Source of the DNA: Fibrobacteria bacterium
Lineage (GTDB): Bacteria > Fibrobacterota > Fibrobacteria > UBA5070
Reading direction: 5' to 3'
Length of the DNA: 64,000 nucleotides
NCBI GenBank assembly: GCA_020633825.1
Contig: JACKCV010000001.1
Span: 559,001 to 623,000 of the forward strand
Position numbers and translations under genes: made by a program. Of this stretch, positions 8,210-18,216 are shown one piece after another. How positions within the stretch are numbered: the first letter of the stretch is position 1; every line of letters begins with the position of its first letter. The notes beneath the pieces were generated by a model, which was not told the origin of the DNA, made no database searches, and saw nothing but the letters and a program-made list of their open reading frames with translations.

Positions 8210-10882
8210 ATGGTCACCAAGGACATCCGCAGGCTGTTGAACCTTCTCAATCCCCAGTGCACCCGGCTGATGGAGGCTGCCGTGGGGTCCTGCCTGCAAC
8301 GGACCCACTACGAGGTCACTCCGTTGCACCTGGTGGCGCAGATGATCGACGACCAGAACGGAGACATGCCCAAGATCCTCGCGCACGCGGGCTCCGAGGC
8401 CTCCTTGGCTCGTCCCGGGATCCAGCAGCAGCTGCATGCCCTGCGTACGGGCAATTCCGGGCGCCCGGTCTTCTCTCCGGCGCTCATCGATCTCATCGAA
8501 GCCGCCTGGTCCGAATCCTCGATCAACCTCGGTGAAACCAAGATCCGCTCGGCCGGCATTCTCCTGGCCTTCGCCCAATCGCTGTCGGTGGTCAACACTC
8601 CGCTGGAGGATTTCTTCCGCGGCTTGAAACTCGGCGAGCTGCGCGAGAGCCCCGCCAAAGTCCTGGAAGGCAGTTCGGAATCGAAGGTGGTGGATGCGTC
8701 CGCTCCCGCCAACAAGGGAATTCCGGAAGACAGCAACCTCGCGAAGTTCACGGTCGACTTCACCGATCTGGCTCGCAAGGGGCGCATCGATCCGGTGTTC
8801 GGGCGCGACGAGGAAATCCGCCAGGCCATCGACATCCTTTCCCGCCGGCGCAAGAACAACCCCATCTTCATCGGCGAAGCCGGCGTCGGAAAGACCGCCG
8901 TGGTCGAAGGATTGGCTCTGAAGATCGTGCAGGGACAGGTTCCCGATTCCCTCAAGGGAATCCGGCTCCTTTCCCTCGACCTGGGATTGCTGTCGGCGGG
9001 TGCCGGGGTCCGGGGCGAGTTCGAGAATCGCCTGAAATCCCTCATCCAGGAAGTGAAAGCCTCCGACGTCCCCGTGATCCTGTTCATCGACGAGGCGCAC
9101 ACCTTGATCGGCGCCGGTGGCGAGGCGGGGAAGAACGACGCGGCCAACCTTCTCAAGCCGGAACTGGCGCGCGGAGAGCTGAAGTGCATCGCCGCGACCA
9201 CGTTCACGGAATTCCGCAAATACCTGGAGAAGGACCCGGCCATCGCCCGTCGCTTCCAGCAGGTGGTGATCCCGGAGCCCGACCCCGCCACCGCCGCGGT
9301 GATGCTCCGCGGGTTGAGGCAGAAGTACGAACAGTTCCACGGGGTGAGGATCTCCCACGAGGCCGTCGAGGCCGCTTGCGATCTCTCCCACCGCTACATC
9401 CCGGCCCGCCAGCTCCCGGACAAGGCCGTCGACCTTCTCGACACGGCGGCGGCCCGGGTCAAGATGGGCCTCTCGACGCCTCCGGCGGCGTTGCAGCGCA
9501 TCGAACAGGAATTGCTCGACCTCACCTCCCAGGAGGAATCGCTGCGGCGCGACAAGGATCTGCGGCCTTCGGTGTTCCCCTCGGAGCACCTGGCGGAACT
9601 GGCCGAGAAGAAAGTCGCCCTGGAAGCCAGGAGGGTGGAAGTCGAGAATCGTTGGAAGGAAGAGCTGGCCAAGGTGCAGCAGATCCTGGACGCCACCGAG
9701 AATTCGCCCGCGGGAGCCGATGAATCGTTGTGGATGGAGCTGGAGGCGTTGCAGGGGGAGACCCCTCTCGTCCACGCCCACGTCACGCGCGAAGTCCTCT
9801 CCCAGGTGATCGAGGAATGGACCGGGATTCCCGCGGGCAACATGCTGCGCGACGAGGCCAAGATGCTCCTGGAGCTCGAGCCCATCCTCAATCGCAAGGT
9901 CATCGGGCAATCCTGGGGGGTGCGCGAACTTTCCCAGTCCATCCGAGCGGCCCGCATGGGGCTGATCCGACCGGAAACACCCCGCGGCGTGTTCCTCCTC
10001 ACCGGCCCGAGCGGCGTCGGCAAGACCGAAACCGCCAAAGCCATCGCCGAGCTCCTCTACGGAGGCGAGCGTGCCGTGGTCTCCTTGAGCATGTCCGAGT
10101 ACCAGGACGCGATCTCGGTCACCCAATTGAAGGGGGCCAGCGCCGGCTACGTCGGATACGGCGACGGCGGCGTGCTCACCGAGGGCGTCCGCAAGAATCC
10201 CTACACGGTCGTGATCCTCGACGAGATCGAAAAGGCCCACCGGGACGTGCTGAACATGTTCTACCAGGTCTTCGACCAGGGATCCCTGCGGGATGGGGAG
10301 GGGCGCGACATCTCCTTCCGCAACGCGGTGATCCTGATGACCTCCAACCTGGGCACGCAGACCATCACCGACATGGCCACCAGCGAAGATTCCTCCTACA
10401 CCTACGAGGAGTACTCCGAAGCCATTCTTCCCGAGCTCACGGCCCATTTCCAACCGGCTCTTCTCGCTCGATGCAAGGTGGTGCCCTACCTGCCCCTGGG
10501 TGCCGATTCGCTCTCCGTGATCGTCGCCCTCAAGCTCGACAAGATCGCACGTCGCCTCGAGGAGACCCACGGCGTGAGCCTGGCCCTGGCCGAGTCCATG
10601 ATCGACCATGTGGTGCGGCAGTGCTCGCAGGTGCAAAGCGGCGCCCGCCTCATCGACACCATCCTCGATCGGGACATCCTGCCGGGCGTTTCCCGGCTCT
10701 TGTTGTCCCGGATCGCCGAAGGGGCCGCCGGCAATCGCATCCTGGTCGGTCTGGGAGAGGAAGGGGAACCCTTCTTCCGCCTCGATTCCGGGGAGTCCAC
10801 GCCCGAGGGAAGCGAGGCGACCGAAGCCGTCGCGCAACCCGGAGACATTCCCGCGGCTGCTGAGGTCGAGGTCGAATCCTGA
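8210..10882 (+). CDS. clpV: T6SS sheath-disassembly ATPase ClpV (TssH)
   Basis: An 890-residue Clp/Hsp100 AAA+ ATPase that recycles the contracted T6SS sheath. The N-terminal repeat domain (HYEVTPLHLVAQMIDDQNGDMPKIL) is of ClpV rather than ClpB type. AAA domain 1 has Walker A GEAGVGKTAVVEG near residue 222 and Walker B ILFIDEAHT near 290; AAA domain 2 has GPSGVGKTETAK near 598 and VVILDEIEKAH near 667. A helical middle region lies near 410-500. The ATG at 8210 has AGGAG upstream and gives the normal ClpV N-terminus. Its stop overlaps the vgrG start, so ATPase and spike are co-translated. Confidence 0.93.
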   Translation: MVTKDIRRLLNLLNPQCTRLMEAAVGSCLQRTHYEVTPLHLVAQMIDDQNGDMPKILAHAGSEASLARPGIQQQLHALRTGNSGRPVFSPALIDLIEAAWSESSINLGETKIRSAGILLAFAQSLSVVNTPLEDFFRGLKLGELRESPAKVLEGSSESKVVDASAPANKGIPEDSNLAKFTVDFTDLARKGRIDPVFGRDEEIRQAIDILSRRRKNNPIFIGEAGVGKTAVVEGLALKIVQGQVPDSLKGIRLLSLDLGLLSAGAGVRGEFENRLKSLIQEVKASDVPVILFIDEAHTLIGAGGEAGKNDAANLLKPELARGELKCIAATTFTEFRKYLEKDPAIARRFQQVVIPEPDPATAAVMLRGLRQKYEQFHGVRISHEAVEAACDLSHRYIPARQLPDKAVDLLDTAAARVKMGLSTPPAALQRIEQELLDLTSQEESLRRDKDLRPSVFPSEHLAELAEKKVALEARRVEVENRWKEELAKVQQILDATENSPAGADESLWMELEALQGETPLVHAHVTREVLSQVIEEWTGIPAGNMLRDEAKMLLELEPILNRKVIGQSWGVRELSQSIRAARMGLIRPETPRGVFLLTGPSGVGKTETAKAIAELLYGGERAVVSLSMSEYQDAISVTQLKGASAGYVGYGDGGVLTEGVRKNPYTVVILDEIEKAHRDVLNMFYQVFDQGSLRDGEGRDISFRNAVILMTSNLGTQTITDMATSEDSSYTYEEYSEAILPELTAHFQPALLARCKVVPYLPLGADSLSVIVALKLDKIARRLEETHGVSLALAESMIDHVVRQCSQVQSGARLIDTILDRDILPGVSRLLLSRIAEGAAGNRILVGLGEEGEPFFRLDSGESTPEGSEATEAVAQPGDIPAAAEVEVES

Positions 10883-13038
10883 TGCCGGCCGACGCGTCCC
10901 TGTTCGCCTTCGAAGTCGCCGGGATGCCGGAGGACACGTTCTCCGTCCTGGCCTTCGAGGCGCTCGAAAGCATCTCCAAGCCGACCGTGATGCGCATCCT
11001 GGCCTTGTCCCGGTCGCATGGCTTGGAATACGACGACCTGGTCTCGCGTCCCTCCTTCCTGCGGGTGCAGCTCGATGGCATGCACGAGATCCACGGGGTG
11101 GTGACGGAATTCCACGAGGAGCCCTTCTCCCCGGAAGCAAGCCGCTACGAGATCCATGTGCAGGGGCACCATGCCTTGCTGGCCTTCGGCACCCAGTGCA
11201 GGGTCTTCCTCGACAAGACGGCTCCGGAGATCATCCAGAAGGTCCTGGAAGATTCCGGATTGGATTCCAAGCATCTGAAGATGGACATCCGGCGGACGCA
11301 CAACCCGATCCCGATGCACGTGCAGTACAACGAAACCGATCTCGACTTCGTCCGTCGCACCGCCCAGGCCGCCGGGATCTTCTTCTTCGACACCATCGAG
11401 GACTCCGAGTCGGTGATGGTCGTCGGGGACGAACCCGGAGTGTTCCCGGCCGCCGATGTCGACAAACCCTTCGAGTACCGCCCCGGGGCGGGCTTGGTCG
11501 AGTTCGACCTTGACGCCATCTTCCAGATCCGTCGCAGCAACCGCATGCACAGCGGGACGGTCCGATTCGGCACCTACGATCCGGAAGCTCCGGGGGTCTT
11601 CGGTCGAGGTGCCGCCGAAGGACCCGGCCAGGCGACCTGGTCCACCTTCGACACCTCCCTGCGGGATTCCGCCGAGGCCGCGGAAGCGGCACGGTTCGCG
11701 CGCGAGGCCATCCTGTCGGTGCGGGAGCGCATCACCGCGGTCACGCACAATCCGCGTCTTCGCTCCGGCGAGAAGTTCACCATCAGCCAGGAGCACGGAG
11801 CCGGATTCGGCGGAGAGTACCTCCTCCTCGAAGTGCGACACGAGGGATCCCAGGAAGGGAGCGTCCTGGGCAACGGTGGCGATGCCCATTACACCAACCG
11901 GGTGGTCGCGCAGCCTGCCAATCTTCCCTACCGTCCCCCCAAGGAGGTGGCGCGTCCCAAGGTTCCGGGCATCCTTCTGCTGAAGGTCGACGGTGCGGAT
12001 GGACAATACGCCCCCATCGACGACGAAGGACGCTACCGTGGCCGTTTCCCCTTCGACGAGGGGGATGCCTCCGAGGGGACCGCGACCACACCGATCCGCC
12101 TGGCCGTCCCCTATGCGGGCCCGGGGTACGGCATCCACGCGCCCTTGCACAAGGGCAACGACCTGGTGGTGGCCTTCGAGGACGGGGACATCGAGCGGCC
12201 CATCGCGTTGGGTGCCCTGCCGAACCCCTCCAACGGGACTCCCGTCACCAGCGCCAACCGTTCCGAGAGCCAGTGGAAGACCGCCACGGGAAACCAGCTG
12301 ATCCTCGACGATCTCGAGGAGAAGACCAAGGTCACCCTGAAATCCTCCCTCTCGCGCCAGCTGGTCTTCGACGACACCGAGGCGAGCGCGGGAATCCTCC
12401 TGTCCACTCCGGGGGCACGTCGCCTGCTCCTCGACGACAAGAACGGTCTGCTCGAGTTGAGCCTCGCCAGCGGGGCTCATCAGCTGAAGATCGTCGAGCA
12501 GGACGAGGACAAGGCCCAGGCCACCCTGTGCACCGGCAGCGGGCACATCCTGCAGTTCGATGACACGGAGGAGAAGATCACCCTCCAGACCGCCGCGGGA
12601 CATACCTTGGTCCTCGACGACAAGGGCGAATTGATGACCTTCTCCGACGCCAAGGGGAAACACGTCTTCCAGATCGACATCGGGGGTTCCAAGGTGAGCC
12701 TCACCACGGCGGGGGACATGTCCTTCGAAGCCAAGGGGAAGCTGGACGTGAAGGCCTCCGAGGTGAAGATCGAGAGCACCAGTGGAGCCATCGCCGTGAA
12801 GGCCGCGACCGAAGCCAACATCCAGGCCGGAAGCAACGCCAACGTGAAGGCCTCGCAAAAGCTCGCCATGGAAGCAGGGATGGATGCCGGCCTCAAGGCG
12901 GGCATGAATCTGAAGCTCGAAGGAACCATGAACGTGGAGTCCAAGGCTGGAATCGCCAACAAGATGACCGGGACCATGACCAATGTGGAATCCAGCGCCA
13001 TCAACACCATCAAGGGCGCCATGGTCATGATCAACTGA
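10882..13038 (+). CDS. vgrG: T6SS spike protein VgrG (TssI)
   Basis: A 718-residue VgrG, the trimeric spike at the tip of the T6SS tube. Residues about 1-350 form the gp27-like base (QVLDGMHEIHGVVTEF-type strands, YNETDLDFVRRTAQAAGIFFFD). An OB-fold gp5-like domain follows near 355-455 (GRYRGRFPFDEGD, GIHAPLHKGNDLVVAFEDGDIERPIALGALPNP). The C-terminal 250 residues are short beta repeats of the needle type, with repeated HxLxFDDTE and LVLDDKxxL units, ending in KGAMVMIN. There is no enzymatic extension, so effectors would be separate or loaded through PAAR proteins not seen here. Confidence 0.93.
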   Translation: MPADASLFAFEVAGMPEDTFSVLAFEALESISKPTVMRILALSRSHGLEYDDLVSRPSFLRVQLDGMHEIHGVVTEFHEEPFSPEASRYEIHVQGHHALLAFGTQCRVFLDKTAPEIIQKVLEDSGLDSKHLKMDIRRTHNPIPMHVQYNETDLDFVRRTAQAAGIFFFDTIEDSESVMVVGDEPGVFPAADVDKPFEYRPGAGLVEFDLDAIFQIRRSNRMHSGTVRFGTYDPEAPGVFGRGAAEGPGQATWSTFDTSLRDSAEAAEAARFAREAILSVRERITAVTHNPRLRSGEKFTISQEHGAGFGGEYLLLEVRHEGSQEGSVLGNGGDAHYTNRVVAQPANLPYRPPKEVARPKVPGILLLKVDGADGQYAPIDDEGRYRGRFPFDEGDASEGTATTPIRLAVPYAGPGYGIHAPLHKGNDLVVAFEDGDIERPIALGALPNPSNGTPVTSANRSESQWKTATGNQLILDDLEEKTKVTLKSSLSRQLVFDDTEASAGILLSTPGARRLLLDDKNGLLELSLASGAHQLKIVEQDEDKAQATLCTGSGHILQFDDTEEKITLQTAAGHTLVLDDKGELMTFSDAKGKHVFQIDIGGSKVSLTTAGDMSFEAKGKLDVKASEVKIESTSGAIAVKAATEANIQAGSNANVKASQKLAMEAGMDAGLKAGMNLKLEGTMNVESKAGIANKMTGTMTNVESSAINTIKGAMVMIN

Positions 13039-13097
13039 TCCTGCCGGAGCTCGCCCGCAAATCTCCGACAACCGCGCAAACCACTGGAGACCCCGAG

Positions 13098-13505
13098 ATG
13101 AAAATCCTCGCCCTTATGTGCCTGGCCCTGACCCTCCAGGGCATGGCCACCTCGATCAAGGACATTCCGCCCGTCCGCATCGAAGCCGTCTGCGAAACCT
13201 GCGACAGCGCCCTCAAGTCCACCTTGGACAGCGCCCTCGCCCAACGCGTGAAGGCGCACGGCCTCCGGCTGGCGGTTCCCGGCAAGCCCGCTCCGGAAAT
13301 CCGTGCGTTCGCCCTGACCGACGATTCCACCTGGACCCTGTCCTACGTCCTCAACAGTCCCGGGGGGACCATGCTCCAATTGGGACGCCATCAGTTCGGG
13401 ACGAACCTCGCCGAAGTCTACACCGGGGGATTCGATTCCATGGTGGTCGACGCCAAGCGTGTGTTCATCGACGCCATCGAGAGGTCCCGCCAGAAGAAGA
13501 AGTGA
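13098..13505 (+). CDS. Small secreted protein downstream of vgrG
   Basis: A 135-residue protein with signal peptide MKILALMCLALTLQGMA. The mature part has a CETC motif, a helix, GLRLAVPGKPAPEIRAFAL, a beta region and a basic C-terminus ending in RQKKK. I do not recognise it. Genes directly after vgrG often encode effectors, adaptors or immunity proteins. The signal peptide here argues for a periplasmic protein, possibly immunity or accessory, but the sequence does not decide this. It ends four bases before the convergent miaB stop. Confidence 0.6.
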   Translation: MKILALMCLALTLQGMATSIKDIPPVRIEAVCETCDSALKSTLDSALAQRVKAHGLRLAVPGKPAPEIRAFALTDDSTWTLSYVLNSPGGTMLQLGRHQFGTNLAEVYTGGFDSMVVDAKRVFIDAIERSRQKKK

Positions 13506-13509
13506 CGGT

Positions 13510-14841
13510 TCAGGCCACCTCGCCCCTCAGGACGGTCCCCCTGCGGGCGAGCAAGCGCACCGGGAGGATGGTTCCGGGGCGGGCTTCGGGGCCGGGGTGC
13601 AGAAGGACCTTCCGGAAATGCGGGGTCTTTCCGATCCACTCCCGCTCGTCGCGTCGGGAGGAGCCCTCCAGCAGGACTTCCTCGATGCGCCCCACCTGTT
13701 CCGAGAGCCGTTGGGCGGAGTGGGATTGCTGGAGCTCGATGATCTCCTGCAAGCGGGCCAGTTTCTCCTGGGGCGAGATGGTTTCGGGCTCGAGAGCGGC
13801 AGGGGTTCCCGGACGGGCGGAATAGGCGAACATGAAGGCGGAATCGAACCGCACTTCCTCCATGAGGGAAAGCGTCTCCAGGTGCTCTTCGCGCGTCTCT
13901 CCGGGGTATCCCGCGATGATGTCGGTGGTGATCGCCACGTCGGGGATGTGTCGACGCAGCCTTTCGACGATGGCCAGGTACTGGTCGCGGCCGTATTGTC
14001 TCCGCATCGCGCGCAGGACCCTCGAACTCCCCGACTGCACGGGCATGTGCACATGGGGGCACACCGCGGGGGTTTCCGCCATGGCCAGGCAGACCGACTC
14101 GGTGAAGTGCCGTGGATGCGGGCTCGTGAAGCGGATGCGGCGCACCCCGTCGATGCGGCCGAGTTCGCGCAGGAGCTGGGCGAAGGAGATGTCGGACCGC
14201 CAGGAATTGACCGTCTGCCCGAGGAGGTTGATCTCCACCACGCCCTTGTCGACCAGCCGGCGGGTCTCCTCCAGGATGTCGTGGGACGGGCGCGACCGCT
14301 CCGGTCCGCGCGTGAAGGGGACGATGCAGTAGGTGCACTTCTTGTCGCAGCCGCGTTGGATGGCCACGAAGGCGCTCACGGTGGAGGGGGCGGCCGGGAA
14401 GAAGCCTTCGTAGGTCTGGTTGCGATCCACGCCGAGCCCGGTGGTCGCGCCGCGCCGCGGAGCTCCGGCGTCGAGGGCGGAGCCCAGCTTGTCGTAGTGG
14501 TCGGGACCGAGGAGGAGGTCGACCTGGGGAATGCGGGCCAGGATCTGCTCCCGGCGGTTTTCGGCCATGCATCCGATCACCCCCAGTCGCGTGCCGGGAC
14601 GCTTGCGCTTGAGGTGGGCGATGCTGTCGAGCTTCTGGAGGGCCGTATCCTCGGCCTTCTCGCGCACGGAACACGTGTTGACCAGGATCAAGTCGGCGTC
14701 TTCGGCGAGGTCCGATTTCTCGTAGCCCCGTTCCTCCAGGATACCCGCCACCAGGGATGAATCGTATTCGTTCATCTGGCAGCCGTAGGTCTCGATGTAG
14801 TAGCGCTTCCCGGAATCGGTCTGCGACGTCGTCTCGTTCAT
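13510..14841 (-). CDS. miaB: tRNA-2-methylthio-N6-dimethylallyladenosine synthase MiaB
   Basis: A 443-residue radical-SAM methylthiotransferase that adds the 2-methylthio group to i6A37 of tRNAs. The N-terminal UPF0004 domain has its three cluster cysteines at C21 (YGCQMN), C57 (NTCSVR) and C91 (VIGCMAE). The radical-SAM motif CDKKCTYC is at C165/C169/C172. A C-terminal TRAM domain follows (EVLLEGSSRRDEREWIGKT, GTILPVRLLA). The IETYGCQMNEYDS and VQSGSSRVLRAMRR blocks are characteristic of MiaB rather than RimO or MtaB. Length is normal. The start lacks a clear ribosome site. Confidence 0.95.
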   Translation of the reverse strand: MNETTSQTDSGKRYYIETYGCQMNEYDSSLVAGILEERGYEKSDLAEDADLILVNTCSVREKAEDTALQKLDSIAHLKRKRPGTRLGVIGCMAENRREQILARIPQVDLLLGPDHYDKLGSALDAGAPRRGATTGLGVDRNQTYEGFFPAAPSTVSAFVAIQRGCDKKCTYCIVPFTRGPERSRPSHDILEETRRLVDKGVVEINLLGQTVNSWRSDISFAQLLRELGRIDGVRRIRFTSPHPRHFTESVCLAMAETPAVCPHVHMPVQSGSSRVLRAMRRQYGRDQYLAIVERLRRHIPDVAITTDIIAGYPGETREEHLETLSLMEEVRFDSAFMFAYSARPGTPAALEPETISPQEKLARLQEIIELQQSHSAQRLSEQVGRIEEVLLEGSSRRDEREWIGKTPHFRKVLLHPGPEARPGTILPVRLLARRGTVLRGEVA

Positions 14842-15088
14842 GGGGGTGGAAAGGTAGGTCCCCGCCTCGGTGGGGGGGGAGGGTTTCCGTCGCAGCGGCG
14901 AGGAGGGAGGGGGGAGGGCCTTGCTGAATCGTCAATGGGCGGGCGGGAGAATTCCATGCCCCACCCCGTCCGGTGGAGCGACCTTCGGAGGGAGCGAATC
15001 CGGAACTCGGCGGATTCCTGCACCGCGCACGGGCCCATGGCCCGGTCGCGCCGAGATCGCCACGATCGTCCCCCGGGGAGAAAACGCC

Positions 15089-16672
15089 ATGAAGCGCATC
15101 GCAATGCCCACCACGATCCTGACGATCGCCGTCGCCCTGTCCTCGGTCATGGCCGACAATCCCGTGATCTCCCACCGATCCCTCGCCGATCCCAACGGAT
15201 TCGTCTTCGACGACCGCATCTACGCCATCTGTTCCAACGACGACGACAACGTCAACGGCTACGACATGAAGAGTGCGGTGGTCATCTCGACCAACGACTT
15301 GATGAATTGGACCGACCACGGGGATGTCTTCCGGACCACCCGCGATGCGAGATGGGCCGCGGGATCCTACGCCCCGACCGCCATCGCCGCCAAGGGCAAG
15401 GTGTACATGTATTTCCCCAACATCGCCTCCGGGGTGGGGGTGTTGATCGCCGATCGCCCCGAGGGCCCGTACAAGGACCCCCTGAACAAGGCGCTGGTGA
15501 GCGGTTCGCTGTGTCCCATGCAATGGTGTTTCGATCCGGTGATTTTCGTGGACGACGACGCCGACAAGTCCGCCTACCTGATGTGGGGGGGCGGGACGCC
15601 CTACGGCTCGAACTTCCGCGCGAGCGCCCTGAACTCCGACATGATTTCCCTGAAGGGTGCGGTGACCACTCCCAACACCCCCAACTCCTTCGAGGGCCCC
15701 TTCATCCACAAGTACAAGGGGAACTACTACGTCCACTATCCGATCCAGGGGAACTCGAACCTGGAGTACTCGATGAGCAGCACGAGCCCCATCTCCGGCT
15801 ACACCCGCAAGGGCGTCGTCCTGCCCAATCCGACCCTCAACGGCCAGAACATCAACCAGGGGAACAACAGCCACGCCTCGATCTTCGAGTACAAGGGTTC
15901 CTGGTACATGATGTACCACGACCGTCGCCTGTTCAAGGCGACCTACAAACGGGACGTTTCCATCGACAAGCTCGAATACGAGTCGGATGGTCGCATGAAG
16001 CAGGTCGTCGTGACCAGCGGCATGGCCCAATTGCGGAACTTCGACCCCTACGATTCCATCCCCGCGGCGACCATGTCCAAGCAAAGCGGGATCAAGGCCA
16101 CCTTCGACGCATCGTCCTGGACGAACTACCTGGTCCCCCAGAATTCCGGTTCCTGGATCCGGATCAGCGCGGTCGATTTCCGTGCCGGGGCCAAACGTTT
16201 CCTGGTGGGAGCGGGAACGACGGGGCCGGACGTGAAGGTCGAGGTGCGCAGCGGTTCCGAGAACGGGCCCATCGCCGGGACTTGTCCCATCGCGAACACG
16301 GGATCCAAGACCCGGATGCAGACCTCGGCGTGCGATCTCACCGGGTTGTCCGGAGTGAAGGATCTCTTCCTGAAGTTCACGGGGGTTTCCGGGAATGCGA
16401 ACTTCGCGTGGTTCCGCTTCGAGCCCCTTCCCACGGCGGTCGAACGCGATGGCGCGCGGGAGGTGTCCGCGATGGCATCCACCACCGCCTTCACCATCTT
16501 CGATGTCAACGGCCACCCGGTACGACGGATCTTGACGGAGTCGGGGACCGACCCTCGGGATGCCTGGGTGCGCCACGGCAGGGACCTCCCCGTGGGGACG
16601 TACCTGATGCGGTCCGGGTCCGGGGAAGTGGTCCGCAAGTTCATCCGCACGGAGGGGAGCGGAGCGAACTGA
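15089..16672 (+). CDS. Secreted glycoside hydrolase family 43 with CBM6-like module and C-terminal tail domain
   Basis: A 527-residue secreted enzyme, probably a xylosidase/arabinofuranosidase-type hydrolase on plant hemicellulose. After a signal peptide, the five-bladed GH43 propeller spans about residues 25-310. The general-base Asp is in SLADPNGFV, the pKa-modulating Asp in FDPVIFVDDD, and the catalytic Glu in SFEGPFIHKYKGNYY. A CBM6-like carbohydrate-binding module follows near 333-447. The last 65 residues (FTIFDVNGHPVRRIL...LPVGTYLMRSGSGEVVRKFI) form the small beta module shared by other secreted hydrolases in this window. The ATG at 15089 has GGGGAG nine bases upstream. Confidence 0.88.
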   Translation: MKRIAMPTTILTIAVALSSVMADNPVISHRSLADPNGFVFDDRIYAICSNDDDNVNGYDMKSAVVISTNDLMNWTDHGDVFRTTRDARWAAGSYAPTAIAAKGKVYMYFPNIASGVGVLIADRPEGPYKDPLNKALVSGSLCPMQWCFDPVIFVDDDADKSAYLMWGGGTPYGSNFRASALNSDMISLKGAVTTPNTPNSFEGPFIHKYKGNYYVHYPIQGNSNLEYSMSSTSPISGYTRKGVVLPNPTLNGQNINQGNNSHASIFEYKGSWYMMYHDRRLFKATYKRDVSIDKLEYESDGRMKQVVVTSGMAQLRNFDPYDSIPAATMSKQSGIKATFDASSWTNYLVPQNSGSWIRISAVDFRAGAKRFLVGAGTTGPDVKVEVRSGSENGPIAGTCPIANTGSKTRMQTSACDLTGLSGVKDLFLKFTGVSGNANFAWFRFEPLPTAVERDGAREVSAMASTTAFTIFDVNGHPVRRILTESGTDPRDAWVRHGRDLPVGTYLMRSGSGEVVRKFIRTEGSGAN

Positions 16673-16920
16673 GGTCGAACCCCCGGAGGGGGATAGGGGG
16701 GATCCCGAAGGAGCCTCGGAATCGGAAGGGTTCGAGAGGGGAACGTCCGTGCCCGACTTCGGGGCGGCGTGTCCGGCCCTCCGGAGGGGGGAGTGGAGTC
16801 GGAGAGAATTTGCAGTTTGTCGAGGGCCCTTCTCCGCGTCCGGCACGATTGCGCCCGGCCAGTGCGCAGGGTGTTCCGGAGGTCCCTTTGCCACCTCCTA
16901 CCATCGTTTCGGAAACCGTC

Positions 16921-18090
16921 ATGAATTCCTCCCTCCATCGCAGGCCCTCTTCCCGGAAGGACCTCTCCGCCGATCTCCTGCGTGCCTTGGGTCTGGCGGC
17001 GCTGCTTCCCGCCCTGGGGTGGTCGAGCTCCGGGGAGGGATCCCCGAACGATCCGAACCTGTCCTACTTCGGCCGATGGGACCGCACCAATCCTTCGGCA
17101 CCCCACAGCCATTGGGGAGGGGCCTACGTTCGCACGAGATTCACCGGATGCGGAATCTCCGCCAAGTTCGGGAAGGCCTCCAACGTGGTGGTGCTCATCG
17201 ATTCCAGGCCGCCCGTGACCCTCCAAGCCGTCCCCGGGACCGTTCTCCTGGCCGCAGGACTGTCCGAAGGCGAGCACTCGATCCTCCTGGCGGCCCGGGA
17301 CCCCTCCGACGAGTTGGTCTTCCAGGGCTTCGTTCTCGACGCCGGCGCCTCCACTCGGGAGCCGGTACGTTCCAGGGGATTGGTGGAATTCATCGGAGGT
17401 TCCATCGTTTCCGGAACAGGAACCCGCAAAGGAGTCGTTTCGGCCTACCCCTGGATGGTTTCGAGTCGCTTGCAGTGCGATCGCACGGTGATCTCCTACC
17501 CCCGGATCACCTTGGCCGACGGATACTACTACCGAAAGAGCGGCGATCCGACCGTCGGCATGGAGGTGCAGCACGGGAAGCTCTCGACTCCTCCCAAGTA
17601 TCCCGCTACGTTCGCCGAATCCGGCGTCGATTGGGATTTCCGCCAGTACACTCCCGACCTCGTGGTGGTGAACATCGGGTCCGACGACGGGGGAACCAAT
17701 GTTCCCAACGCGAAATTCCAGGCATCGCTCCAGGTGCTGCTGAAATCCGTCCGATTCCGCTATCCTCGGGCGGAGGTCTTCGTTCTGGGGACGTTCGCGG
17801 GATATTTCGCCCTGGAGACCCAGGCGGGAGTGGCCGAGCTGGTCCGATCCGGAGACCGGAAGGTCCATTTCATCGACACCAAGGGATGGCTCTCCCCCTC
17901 GGATCTCACCGAGCGGGCGTTCCTCACCGATGTGGGGCACGCCAAGGTCGCCGCGAAGCTGACGCCGCTTCTCCAGCCCTATCTGCCAGGATCGGGCAGC
18001 CCCGCCGAGAGGGGAGCGATGGCCCTGTCGGATGCGCCGACGGAGGGGGCGACGAACTCGGCCGGGAGTGGTCGTCCGGACTCGCCCTGA
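16921..18090 (+). CDS. CE2-like SGNH carbohydrate esterase (acetyl esterase)
   Basis: A 389-residue secreted protein. Residues about 40-140 match the N-terminal jelly-roll of carbohydrate esterase family 2 (GRWDR...WGGAYVRTRFTG, VVVLIDSRPPVTLQ), followed by an SGNH hydrolase domain that removes acetyl groups from plant polysaccharides. The nucleophile block is GGSIVSGTG, where family members have GDSIT.G; the oxyanion block reads NIGSDD instead of NLGTND; the C-terminal DVGHAKVA supplies the Asp/His pair. The substitutions may alter activity. A TACCAT -10-like element lies 16 bp before the ATG. The last 25 residues are low complexity. Confidence 0.78.
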   Translation: MNSSLHRRPSSRKDLSADLLRALGLAALLPALGWSSSGEGSPNDPNLSYFGRWDRTNPSAPHSHWGGAYVRTRFTGCGISAKFGKASNVVVLIDSRPPVTLQAVPGTVLLAAGLSEGEHSILLAARDPSDELVFQGFVLDAGASTREPVRSRGLVEFIGGSIVSGTGTRKGVVSAYPWMVSSRLQCDRTVISYPRITLADGYYYRKSGDPTVGMEVQHGKLSTPPKYPATFAESGVDWDFRQYTPDLVVVNIGSDDGGTNVPNAKFQASLQVLLKSVRFRYPRAEVFVLGTFAGYFALETQAGVAELVRSGDRKVHFIDTKGWLSPSDLTERAFLTDVGHAKVAAKLTPLLQPYLPGSGSPAERGAMALSDAPTEGATNSAGSGRPDSP

Positions 18091-18216
18091 ACCCGACCCA
18101 GGAGTGGTGAGGTCCAACGGGATCGGCGTCGTTCCCCGGCGCCCTCTTCCGCGTCGGGCCCAAGGAGATCCCACGGGGAAGGGTTCCCACGAGGGGAGCG
18201 CGGGGCGAGCGCCGGT

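Noticed and set aside
8132..11140. 1000-residue minus-strand open frame opposite clpV
   Set aside because: Antisense shadow of clpV and vgrG, which carry unmistakable motifs.
14921..14940. Fourth copy of the 18-bp dyad before GH43 (GCTGAATCGTCAATGG)
   Set aside because: Only the left third matches; spacing and right arm do not.
13418..16894. Minus-strand open frame across miaB and GH43
   Set aside because: Out of frame with MiaB, low-complexity Arg/Gly/His sequence, no domain.
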